Of a DNA stretch of 44,259 nt, positions 34,467 through 40,896 are shown piece by piece. The stretch spans positions 1 to 44,259 of the forward strand of contig QEVF01000011.1 of NCBI GenBank assembly GCA_003576915.1. The letters run 5' to 3'. The translations under genes and the position numbers were made by a program. How positions within the stretch are numbered: position 1 is the first letter of the stretch; the number at the start of each line of letters is the position of its first letter. The stretch is from Planctomycetota bacterium. GTDB taxonomy: Bacteria > Planctomycetota > UBA8742 > UBA2392. Below the pieces are notes generated by a model. It did not search any database, was not told where the DNA came from, and saw nothing but the letters and a program-made list of their open reading frames with translations.

Positions 34467-34925
34467 TCAGGCGTCCGAAATGCGCAAGCCAACGAAGGTC
34501 TGCGAGTCAGCCCGTATTTCAACGGCCTGGCCTTGCGGGATTGCTGCAACGGGGGCGAGTGGGCGGATGAGGCATACACACTCAGCTAAGAAAACAGCCT
34601 GTGTATCGCTCGGAAGCACTCTTGAAGTTTTGCGTCCTTCAGCCGCCCCATAATACTCCTTCAAGTAGTCTCTGTGGTCGCACTGGAGCCGCTCGGGTCT
34701 GAAGTAGTGTGTTTCCCTGCTGCCACCCCTCATGTAGTCGCCGACGGAAATCTGGACCGCACCATCGTCGGTCCTGTCCCGAGTGGTAAGCATTCCCGCA
34801 ATGATGTCCACCCCGCGGTGGTAAAGGATGATCACCGGGCGTGTCTCGCGTTGTTCGTCTTCGCCCGGCGGCAATATGTAGAGCATGTCCAGCCAAAACA
34901 CATCGCCCCGAGCAAGTCCTGGCAT
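34467..34925 (-). CDS. PemK/MazF-like toxin-family protein
   Basis: A 152-residue protein resembling PemK/MazF, which in studied systems are ribonucleases inhibited by a cognate antitoxin. The match is in the N-terminal half: ARGDVFWLDMLYILPPGEDE, EQRETRPVIILYHRG and AGMLTTRD, equivalent to the family's RGDIVLVDL, EQ-x-RPVVVI and T-rich strands. The C-terminal half is longer than in classic MazF. It is the third gene of an operon, 17 nt after the 83-residue gene. Its 3' end contains one copy of an exact 25-bp direct repeat (34522-34546), encoding AIPQGQAV. Hand-counted GC of sample lines is 52-58% against about 72% in a line of the neighbouring coiled-coil gene. Activity is inferred, not shown. 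Confidence 0.6.
   Translation of the reverse strand: MPGLARGDVFWLDMLYILPPGEDEQRETRPVIILYHRGVDIIAGMLTTRDRTDDGAVQISVGDYMRGGSRETHYFRPERLQCDHRDYLKEYYGAAEGRKTSRVLPSDTQAVFLAECVCLIRPLAPVAAIPQGQAVEIRADSQTFVGLRISDA
34522..34546. repeat. 25-bp direct repeat, left copy
   Basis: Identical over 25 bases to 35679-35703. It begins ACGGCCTGGC and ends GGGATTGCTG. The bases just outside differ in the two copies, so the match is exactly 25 bp. This copy lies within the 3' part of the PemK/MazF-like gene. Confidence 0.9.
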
Positions 34926-34942
34926 GGCGCAAGCCCCAATAA

Positions 34943-35194
34943 CTAAAATGACTGGCGACGGGGGATGAAGCGTTTGCGGGAGTCTTCCGGCATGGATTCG
35001 ATGGCACGGAACGCCCGGAGACGCTCGTCGTTTTCCAGAATCCATCGGGCTTCGAGAAACTGCCGAATCTGCTCCGCGGACACCGTGGTTCGCGGCGAAA
35101 CATCTTCGACGGCAACCTCAATGGTGTATACACCGGAAACAAAGGACGCATTGAATCCGGGAGCGTAGTACTCTTTGACCTCAACGGCATTCAT
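34943..35194 (-). CDS. small protein of unknown function, middle gene of the accessory operon (possible antitoxin by position)
   Basis: An 83-residue hydrophilic protein I do not recognise. Residues 1-30 look beta-rich (VKEYYAPGFNASFVSGVYTI). Residues 38-83 look helical and charged, with SAEQIRQFLEARWILEN and a basic end RKRFIPRRQSF. Its ATG overlaps the stop of the DUF6941-like gene (ATGA), and its stop lies 17 nt before the PemK/MazF-like gene. A small gene directly before a MazF-type gene is the usual antitoxin place, but it lacks any MazE/AbrB or PemI motif that I can see. The antitoxin role is therefore positional inference only. Confidence 0.55.
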   Translation of the reverse strand: MNAVEVKEYYAPGFNASFVSGVYTIEVAVEDVSPRTTVSAEQIRQFLEARWILENDERLRAFRAIESMPEDSRKRFIPRRQSF

Positions 35195-35634
35195 CTCGGG
35201 TTTTCCCTGACGTCAAACGGCACAACGCCGATGACTTCCCCACCATAAATCACAACCACATTATAGCTCCCCGGCTTCTGGAATTGAACTCCGGCTACGG
35301 GCAACGCGACTGGTACAGGCAATGACGCATTTTCGGTCAATGCCGGGGCCGCGTTCGGTTGAGCCTTGAGTGTGAGAGTGGCACGAAACAGCGGCCTATC
35401 GTCCGGTGAAAGCGGCTCAGAGGCAGCCCGGATTTCCACCTGAATCTTCTCCTCGTTGGTAACCACCACGCCCGATAGCACCAGGTAAATGAAAAAGAGT
35501 GCTACCTTGATGGGCGGCGCTGTTCCGGGCGCGTAGAAGAACGAATCAAATACTCCCTGAAGCGTCCACTTGCCACCGATCTGCATGGCTCCGTCGCACA
35601 GCAATGCCGTTGTGACCCGTGGCCTTATGTCCAC
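35191..35634 (-). CDS. DUF6941-like protein, first gene of the accessory operon
   Basis: A 147-residue protein starting at GTG 35634. The opening VTTALLCDGAMQIGGKWTLQGVFDSFF and the strand pattern after it (VALFFIYLVLSG, EKIQVEIR, RATLTLKA, GSYNVVVIYGGEVIG) resemble the DUF6941 family of small beta-sandwich proteins. The family is of unknown function. It has no signal peptide. It overlaps the next gene by 4 nt and starts 4 nt after a stop codon that ends a short reading frame containing the right 25-bp repeat. No clear promoter was found. Confidence 0.6.
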   Translation of the reverse strand: MDIRPRVTTALLCDGAMQIGGKWTLQGVFDSFFYAPGTAPPIKVALFFIYLVLSGVVVTNEEKIQVEIRAASEPLSPDDRPLFRATLTLKAQPNAAPALTENASLPVPVALPVAGVQFQKPGSYNVVVIYGGEVIGVVPFDVRENPR

Positions 35635-35638
35635 AACC

Positions 35639-35703
35639 TTAACGGTTGGGTTGGAGCATGCCTAGTTCAAACCAGAGCACGGCCTGGCCTTGCGGGATTG
35701 CTG
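35639..35703 (-). pseudogene. possible 3' remnant of a second toxin-like gene
   Basis: In the frame that the 25-bp repeat uses inside the toxin-like gene, the right copy reads AIPQGQAV and continues LWFELGMLQPNR to a TAA at 35641-35639, 4 nt before the DUF6941-like start. An in-frame stop lies just upstream, so nothing longer survives. The short open tail could be chance. Its placement is what a truncated upstream copy of the toxin-like gene would leave. Confidence 0.35.
35679..35703. repeat. 25-bp direct repeat, right copy
   Basis: Exact copy of 34522-34546 in the same orientation, 1157 bp away. It lies between the accessory operon and the -10 box of the coiled-coil gene, so it marks the right edge of the lower-GC segment. 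Confidence 0.9.
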
Positions 35704-35720
35704 TGGTTCCAACTGCCGCT

Positions 35721-35729
35721 TGCTAGAAT
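35721..35729 (+). promoter_or_regulatory. extended -10 directly before the coiled-coil gene
   Basis: TGC-TAGAAT ends 9 nt before ATG 35739, the same box and spacing as before the giant kinase. Only a weak AGG lies 2 nt from the ATG, so a leaderless mRNA is likely. Confidence 0.55.
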
Positions 35730-35738
35730 CAACAGGCC

Positions 35739-37613
35739 ATGCCCGAGCCGGCAAGAAAGCAAGACGCCGATCAGGCGCCCCCGGAGCCGGAGGCCCTGCC
35801 GGACGCCTCTTTCAACTCCGACCTGGGCTTTGACGAAGGCTTTGGCGACTTGCAGCCCCTCAACGCGCCCGAGCCCATCACCGTCACCGATGTGCCCATT
35901 TCCGTGCGCGACGTGCCCATCGCGCAGGAATCTCTCAGCGAAGACGCCGATGCCCCCCTCGATGTCCAGCCCGACCTGGACCTTGAGGCCCCCGCCGCGG
36001 GATTTGACGACGCCCCGGCCCAGCGCGAACTGCCCAGCGAGGAAGAGGCCGAGGAGGCCCAGGCCCGCGCCCGGGAACAGGAGCAGTTGCGCGCCACCCT
36101 GACCCGGAAACTGGGCGAACTCCAGGTGGCCCTCAAACACGCGCAGGACGAGGCCACCCGCGCCCGCGACCACGCCCGTGAACTTTCAGAGCAGCTCAAG
36201 CGCGCGCCGGCGCCCGGCGAAGTCACACGCCTGCGCGCCGAACTCGAGGCCGCCGCGTCCGCCCGCGCCATGGCCGAGGATGACCTGCGCGTGGCGCGCA
36301 ACGAGATGGAACTGGCCCGCGCCGAGATGGCCCGCCTCAACGCGCTGCTGGTCGAGCGCCAGTCCGCCGCCACGCCCCCCCTGGACGACTCGCGCGAGCA
36401 GGAGGAAGCGCGCCTGAGGGCGGCGCTGGAAGAGGCCCAGGGCGCCATTGCGCGCGTCGAGCACGCCAACGAAGAACTCGTGCGGCGCCAGCGCGAAGCC
36501 GACGCCCGCGCCGAGTCTCTCAAGCAGGCCCTGGCCCAGGCACGCGCCGAGGCCGAGGCCAGGGCAGAACTGGCCGCGCGCCACGAGCGCGAGCTGGCGC
36601 TGGCCCGCAACGAGCTGGCCCAGATGGGCGACCAGGCCGCGGACGTGCTGCGCCGCGCGCGCGACATCGATGACCGGCAGGCGGAACTCGAGCGCGTCAC
36701 CCGCGCCCTGGCTCAGGCCCAGATGGAGCTGGCCGAAGCTCGAGGCGTGGCCGAGGGGGCACAGGCCCGCATTCAGGAGGCGGAGGCGCGCGCCAAGGCG
36801 GCCGAGGAAACCGCCCAGGCCGACAAAAAACGGGCCGACGCCGCCGAGCGCGAAGTCAAGGAGGCCCGCGAACGGCTCGACAGCGAAGCCGCTCGCAGCT
36901 TCCGGCTCTCCCAGCGGCGCATTCCCGCCCTGCAGAACGAAATCGCGGCTGAACACGCCCAGAACATGGAGCTGCGCCGCAAAATCGAAAAGCTGGAGGC
37001 CGAAAAGCGCGTCACCGCCGAGGCCCAGCGCGAAGCCCAGACCCGCGCCGAAGAACTGGAAAGAGCCCTCGCCGCCGCCAAGGCCCGCCTCTCCGACACC
37101 GAGATCATCCGCGCCAAGGACGCCACCGGCGCCTCCTCCCTGGCCGACGAAGAAATCGCCCGCCTCGCCGCCCGCCTCAAGGCCTCCGAGGACGAGCGCA
37201 AACGCCTCGCGGCTAACCTCGGCGAACTCGACAGCACCCGCAAGGCCGAACTCAAGTCCTACGAAGCGCGGCTGCAGGCCGCCTACGCCGAGTCCAGCCA
37301 GAGGCTCGACGAGGTCATCTCCCTGCGCAAGCAGGCCCGGGCGCTGGCCGTGCGCCTGGGGCAGGCCATGAAGCTGGCTCAACTGGCGGCCGAGGCCCGC
37401 AGCCCCGAAGAGAAGAAGCCCATCCTGGACAAGATCGCCGACATCTCCCGCCAGTCCGAAGCCCTCGAAGGCGGCACCGCCGCAGCGCCCCCAGCCGCGC
37501 CCAGCGTGCAGCCCGTGGAGCCCCAGCCGGCGACTCACCCCGACGATGAGCTGAAACTCGAGCGGGAACTGGACACCATGCCGGAGATGCCGGACTTCCG
37601 CGACGATACCTGA
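35739..37613 (+). CDS. large acidic coiled-coil protein
   Basis: A 624-residue protein with an acidic, proline-rich N-terminus (about 1-105) and then about 430 residues of almost unbroken Ala/Glu/Arg heptad pattern (about 108-540), for example RAELEAAASARAMAEDDLRV. It ends in a short helical segment (VRLGQAMKLAQLAAEA) and an acidic tail. There is no signal peptide, membrane span or enzyme motif. It is very rich in alanine, arginine and glutamate. The structure suggests a cytoplasmic filament- or scaffold-forming protein. I do not recognise a family beyond SMC-like coiled-coil similarity. GC is high, unlike the segment just upstream. Confidence 0.75.
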   Translation: MPEPARKQDADQAPPEPEALPDASFNSDLGFDEGFGDLQPLNAPEPITVTDVPISVRDVPIAQESLSEDADAPLDVQPDLDLEAPAAGFDDAPAQRELPSEEEAEEAQARAREQEQLRATLTRKLGELQVALKHAQDEATRARDHARELSEQLKRAPAPGEVTRLRAELEAAASARAMAEDDLRVARNEMELARAEMARLNALLVERQSAATPPLDDSREQEEARLRAALEEAQGAIARVEHANEELVRRQREADARAESLKQALAQARAEAEARAELAARHERELALARNELAQMGDQAADVLRRARDIDDRQAELERVTRALAQAQMELAEARGVAEGAQARIQEAEARAKAAEETAQADKKRADAAEREVKEARERLDSEAARSFRLSQRRIPALQNEIAAEHAQNMELRRKIEKLEAEKRVTAEAQREAQTRAEELERALAAAKARLSDTEIIRAKDATGASSLADEEIARLAARLKASEDERKRLAANLGELDSTRKAELKSYEARLQAAYAESSQRLDEVISLRKQARALAVRLGQAMKLAQLAAEARSPEEKKPILDKIADISRQSEALEGGTAAAPPAAPSVQPVEPQPATHPDDELKLERELDTMPEMPDFRDDT

Positions 37614-37668
37614 ACTCGACCTTTGCACGTCCCGGACGTACCGCGGGGAGCGCGGCATGGCGCGCTTG

Positions 37669-37697
37669 TTGCACCCAAGCCCCGCTCTGCCTATGAT
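37669..37697 (+). promoter_or_regulatory. promoter of the His-rich membrane protein gene
   Basis: TTGCAC (37669-37674), a 17-nt spacer and TATGAT (37692-37697) form a good sigma-70-type promoter. It predicts a leader of about 49 nt that holds the GAGGAAC ribosome site. Confidence 0.65.
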
Positions 37698-37752
37698 TCG
37701 CGCCCCGGCTACCGGCGGATGCTTGCCGCTTGGGCCACGATGAGGAACCGGC

Positions 37753-37998
37753 ATGTCACAGGCAGAACAAGCGGGCCACGACGCTCACGGCCACGACGAC
37801 CACGGCCACGACGCCCACGGCCATGACGCTCACGGGCACGACGACCACGGGCACCATGCGCCCCCGGCGCCCCGCTATCTGGTGGCTCCCCCGGCACGGG
37901 TCGAGGACATCTCGGTGCGAAGCTGGGTTGCCTACGGCATCTTTCTGCTGTTTGTCGTGCTGATCGCGGCAGCGATGTTGACAGGATTTGGCCGGTAG
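37753..37998 (+). CDS. His/Asp-repeat single-span membrane protein
   Basis: An 81-residue protein. Residues 8-35 are repeats of HGHD (GHDAHGHDDHGHDAHGH and so on), with about 13 histidines and 8 aspartates. A linker (36-57) and one C-terminal membrane span (about 58-77, WVAYGIFLLFVVLIAAAML) follow. The repeat would bind divalent metals such as Ni, Zn, Co or Cu. With no signal peptide, the His-rich part is likely cytoplasmic if the tail is C-anchored. GAGG lies 8 nt before the ATG. The cyclophilin gene starts 18 nt downstream in the same direction. Function unknown. Confidence 0.75.
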   Translation: MSQAEQAGHDAHGHDDHGHDAHGHDAHGHDDHGHHAPPAPRYLVAPPARVEDISVRSWVAYGIFLLFVVLIAAAMLTGFGR

Positions 37999-38016
37999 TC
38001 CCGCGCAAAGGTCCCC

Positions 38017-38856
38017 ATGAACGTTCAGCTCACGCTTGACAAGAAGGACTACCGGCTTGGCGACAAGATCCTCGCCACGGTGAAGGTCACCAACGACGGC
38101 AAGTCCCCCGCGCAGGCGGCCAAACCCAGGTTCGACCTCGCCTCGGTCAGTTTCCTGCTGCAGCGCGACAAGTCAGCTCCCACTCCGGAAAGCTGCCTCG
38201 TGCGCACGGGGCAGCCGGTGGAGACGGTCACGCTCAAACCCGGAGAAAGCACCCAGGGCCAGATTGAGCTCCTGGCCGTGGAGCCCGGCAGTTTCACCCT
38301 GACGGCCCTGCACGGACACAGCGGGCCCTACGCGCCGGGGTTCGCGCGTTCCGGCGCCTCGCGCAGCAACCTCGAGAATTTCAAGGTCACGCCGGCCCAG
38401 AAAGGGCAGCGCTTCAAGGCGCGCGTCACCACCCAGGCGGGCAGCTTCACCGTCATCTTCTTTCCGGAGCGCGCCCACAATCACGTGTTGAGCTGGCTGC
38501 AACTGGCCCAGAAGGGCTACTTCAACGGCATCAAGTTTCACCGCGTGGTGCCCAGTTTCGTCATCCAGGGCGGCGACCCCACGGGCACGGGCACGGGGGG
38601 CCCCGGCTACGCCATTCCCTCCGAATTCAATGAAATCCGCCATGTGCCGGGCATCTTGAGCATGGCGCGCAAGCCCGATCCGCACAGCGCGGGCAGCCAG
38701 TTCTTCGTGTGCACGGCCATCACCCCCCACCTCGACAACAATTACACCGTGTTCGGGCAGGTGGAGGCCGGCATGGACGCCGTGGCCAAAATCGGCGCGA
38801 GCGAGGACAACGCCGGCAAATACTCGATGCAGAAGGTTGAAGTGAGCATCGAGTAG
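38017..38856 (+). CDS. cyclophilin-type peptidyl-prolyl isomerase with N-terminal beta domain
   Basis: A 279-residue protein. Residues 1-125 form a beta-sandwich-like domain (VQLTLDKKDYRLGDKILATV, TLKPGEST, PGSFTLTAL). Residues 130-279 form a cyclophilin, with KFHRVVPSFVIQGGDP (catalytic Arg in FHR), a GTGTGG loop, GSQFFVC and a YTVFGQV-type motif near HLDNNYTVFG. It would catalyse proline cis-trans isomerisation during folding. No signal peptide is visible, so it appears cytoplasmic, unlike many bacterial two-domain PPIases. It starts 18 nt after the His-rich gene and is probably cotranscribed. Confidence 0.88.
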   Translation: MNVQLTLDKKDYRLGDKILATVKVTNDGKSPAQAAKPRFDLASVSFLLQRDKSAPTPESCLVRTGQPVETVTLKPGESTQGQIELLAVEPGSFTLTALHGHSGPYAPGFARSGASRSNLENFKVTPAQKGQRFKARVTTQAGSFTVIFFPERAHNHVLSWLQLAQKGYFNGIKFHRVVPSFVIQGGDPTGTGTGGPGYAIPSEFNEIRHVPGILSMARKPDPHSAGSQFFVCTAITPHLDNNYTVFGQVEAGMDAVAKIGASEDNAGKYSMQKVEVSIE

Positions 38857-38881
38857 CCCCGGCCCGCACGGCCGGCCGGCG

Positions 38882-40114
38882 TCATTCCACCTTCAGCCGG
38901 TAGAAGTGCCGCTTGCCGACCTTGAGGATTCTGCCGTCAAGTTCCGACTTCCCGAACTGGGCCTTCTCGTCGTTGAGCGTGCGCTCATCCAGGTTGTCGG
39001 GCTCGATCAGGTGCACGCCCCCCTGGCTCACCAGCCGCCGGGCCTCGGCCCCTGATCCGCCGTGGACCTGCTTGACCAGCGCCCACACCGCGACGGACTC
39101 GCCTTCCAGCTTCACCGCCGCCGACCTGATGTCCTCGGGCAGTTTCTTCCGGCTGATGGCCTCAAAGGCGGCCCGTGCCGCGTTCGCCGCCTCGTCTCCG
39201 TGAAAGTCCCGTGTAATGAGGTGGGCCAGGGCCAGCTTGGCCTCTCTGGGGTGGGTGCGTGCGGGGTCGCACAGCGTCTCGACGCGATCCAGCGCGGTGC
39301 GCGTCAGGTAGGTGTACCACTTGCGCATGGCGCTGTCCGGAATGGACATGGTCTTGCCGAACATGTCGCGGGCGTTCTCGTTGATGGCAATGGCGTTGTT
39401 GAGCGACTTGGACATCTTCTGTTCGCCGTCGAGGCCCTCGAGCAGCGGGCCGGTAATGCAGACCTGGGGCTGCATGCCCTCCTGCTCCTGAAGCCTGCGC
39501 CCCATCAGCAGGTTGAAGAGCTGGTCCGAGCCGCCGAGCTCCACGTCGGCCTGGACCATCACGCTGTCCCAGCCCTGCATCAGCGGATAGAGAAACTCGT
39601 GCAGCGAGATGGGCTGTTCGGCCCTGTAGCGCTTGAGAAAGTCGTCGCGCTCCAGCAGGCGGGCCACGGTGGTGCGGGCGCACAGCTTCAGCACGTCCAT
39701 GAACTGCATCTTCGAAAACCACTCGCCGTTGCGGCGGATCTCAAGCCTTGACAGGTCAAGAACCTTGCCGGCCTGATCGAGGTAGGTTCGGGCGTTCTGC
39801 TCCACCGCCTCGTGGGTGAGCTGGGGCCTTGTCTTGTTCTTGCCCGAGGGGTCGCCCACCATGGCCGTGTAGTCCCCGATGATCAGCACAGCCTGGTGCC
39901 CGTGGTCCTGGAAGGCGCGCAGGCGCCGCATCTGCAGGGTGTGGCCCAGATGCAGGTCCGGCGAACTGGGGTCCACCCCCAGCTTCACGCGCAGGGGCTT
40001 GCCCGTGTTGACGCCCTGGCGCAGCCGCGCCTTGAGTTCATCGAGGCTGGCCACGTCCACGGCGCCGCGCAGCAGGTCGGTGAGTTGCTCGTCAATGGGC
40101 TTGAAGTGGGGCAT
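38882..40114 (-). CDS. tyrS: tyrosyl-tRNA synthetase
   Basis: A 410-residue class I synthetase that charges tRNA-Tyr. It has the HIGH signature HLGH (55-58), GDYTAMVGDPSG, GGSDQLFNLLMGR, KMSKS (233-237) and a C-terminal S4 RNA-binding domain (about 345-405, GVHLIEPDNL). The HIGH/KMSKS variants and length suggest the TyrRS subgroup found in many bacteria (TyrZ-like rather than the E. coli form). ATG 40114 is used; the frame opens at a TTG at 40138. No strong ribosome site is visible. It lies downstream of the H1-like gene, separated by a strong terminator. Confidence 0.94.
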   Translation of the reverse strand: MPHFKPIDEQLTDLLRGAVDVASLDELKARLRQGVNTGKPLRVKLGVDPSSPDLHLGHTLQMRRLRAFQDHGHQAVLIIGDYTAMVGDPSGKNKTRPQLTHEAVEQNARTYLDQAGKVLDLSRLEIRRNGEWFSKMQFMDVLKLCARTTVARLLERDDFLKRYRAEQPISLHEFLYPLMQGWDSVMVQADVELGGSDQLFNLLMGRRLQEQEGMQPQVCITGPLLEGLDGEQKMSKSLNNAIAINENARDMFGKTMSIPDSAMRKWYTYLTRTALDRVETLCDPARTHPREAKLALAHLITRDFHGDEAANAARAAFEAISRKKLPEDIRSAAVKLEGESVAVWALVKQVHGGSGAEARRLVSQGGVHLIEPDNLDERTLNDEKAQFGKSELDGRILKVGKRHFYRLKVE

Positions 40115-40140
40115 GGTGGCTTTCAGGAAAGTCGGCAAGC

Positions 40141-40173
40141 AAAAAGGCCCGGCCTCTGGAAGAGACCGGGCCT
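40141..40173 (-). terminator. intrinsic terminator of the histone-H1-like gene
   Basis: On the minus strand AGGCCCGG and CCGGGCCT (40173-40145) form an 8-bp stem followed directly by TTTTT. It is the strongest terminator in the window and separates the H1-like gene from tyrS. Confidence 0.85.
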
Positions 40174-40191
40174 GACAGCAGCAGCGGAGAA

Positions 40192-40680
40192 CTAGCCTTC
40201 ATCGATCTCTTCGTCAATCTCGTCGAAGAGAGGGTCATAGTTCTCGAGTTCGTCCTCGTCGTCAAAGAGGCGGCCAGCGGTGCTGGGCTTGGGCATGTCG
40301 GTTCGGGAGGGTTTCCCCTCTTCCTCCTCCTCTTCGTCGTCACCCTCACGCTGCTCGGCGGCCGGCTTGACTTCCGGCTGCTGGGGCGCGCTGACGGGGC
40401 CGGCTGCCTGCGCCGGCTTGGCCGCGGGCTTCTTGGGCGCGGCCGGCTTCTTCGCCGCCGGCTTCGGCGCCGCCGGCTTCGGCGCGGCCGGCTTCTTCGC
40501 GGCCGGCTTCTTCGCTGCGGGCTTCTTCGCCGCAGCCTTCCTGGGCGCAGCCTTGGCCTTCCTGGCACTCCCCTTTGCAGACTTCTTCGGGGCTGCCTTG
40601 GCCTTCTTGGCCGCTTTCTTGGCGGGCTTGCGGGCCGGTTTCCTGGCCGCCTTCTTGCCCTTGCCTTTCTTCGCCGCCAT
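40192..40680 (-). CDS. histone-H1-like Lys/Ala/Pro-repeat protein with acidic tail
   Basis: A 162-residue low-complexity protein. Residues 1-95 are Lys/Ala/Pro/Arg repeats (KKAARKPARKPAKKAAKKAK, then KKPAA and PKPAA units), as in bacterial H1-like nucleoid proteins and eukaryotic histone H1 tails. Residues 110-162 are strongly acidic (DDEEEEEE, then LFDDEDELENYDPLFDEIDE). Such proteins bind DNA by charge and compact or regulate the nucleoid. The acidic tail could tune binding or contact other proteins. AGGAG lies 7 nt before the ATG. It has its own promoter and terminator. The low complexity makes homology calls unreliable. Confidence 0.8.
   Translation of the reverse strand: MAAKKGKGKKAARKPARKPAKKAAKKAKAAPKKSAKGSARKAKAAPRKAAAKKPAAKKPAAKKPAAPKPAAPKPAAKKPAAPKKPAAKPAQAAGPVSAPQQPEVKPAAEQREGDDEEEEEEGKPSRTDMPKPSTAGRLFDDEDELENYDPLFDEIDEEIDEG
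40425..40545 (-). repeat. 15-bp tandem repeats encoding KPAAx units
   Basis: Successive units such as GGCCGGCTTCTTCGC on the plus strand repeat about eight times with small changes, giving KKPAA/PKPAA in the H1-like protein. The number of units is likely to vary between strains. Confidence 0.75.
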
Positions 40681-40743
40681 GCGTTATCTCCTGGTTGAGG
40701 CGAGTGGGACCAATGGTTTCAGTCGTGATGCAAGTTCGCGCGC

Positions 40744-40771
40744 ACAGTAGGACGATCTCGACGAAAGTCAA
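40744..40771 (-). promoter_or_regulatory. promoter of the histone-H1-like gene
   Basis: On the minus strand TTGACT (40771-40766), a 16-nt spacer and TACTGT (40749-40744) predict a leader of about 57 nt ending in the AGGAG ribosome site. Confidence 0.6.
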
Positions 40772-40860
40772 GAAACTAATCGGCCCAGGCCGGCCAGGGC
40801 GCGCCCCTTCAGTTCCGCGCGCCCCTGTGCCGTCAGGCTGTCCACGAACTGCCAACAAGC

Positions 40861-40890
40861 TTGTGGGGCTGTCGCAGGGGGGTCTATGAT
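40861..40890 (+). promoter_or_regulatory. promoter directly before mutL
   Basis: TTGTGG, an 18-nt spacer and TATGAT (40885-40890) end 3 nt before ATG 40894 and 6 nt before ATG 40897. The second spacing equals that seen at other leaderless candidates, which favours 40897. Confidence 0.55.
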
Positions 40891-40896
40891 TCGATG

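Noticed and set aside
31960..34653. 897-codon plus-strand frame opposite RNase R
   Set aside because: Shadow of the rnr gene; the opposite strand has all RNB and S1 motifs.
34943..35194. Calling the 83-residue gene a MazE/PemI antitoxin
   Set aside because: Only position supports it; no AbrB-type swapped-hairpin or RHH motif can be seen.
35661..35678. GTTCAAACC resembling a tRNA T-loop beside the right 25-bp repeat, which would suggest a tRNA integration site
   Set aside because: The flanking bases do not pair as a T-arm stem and no acceptor stem or other arm is present.
34522..35703. Insertion sequence or transposon bounded by the 25-bp repeats
   Set aside because: The repeats are direct, there are no terminal inverted repeats, and no transposase or integrase lies between them.
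40425..40545. Tandem repeats as a CRISPR array
   Set aside because: 15-bp period with no spacers, and in frame with the KPAA repeats of the H1-like protein.
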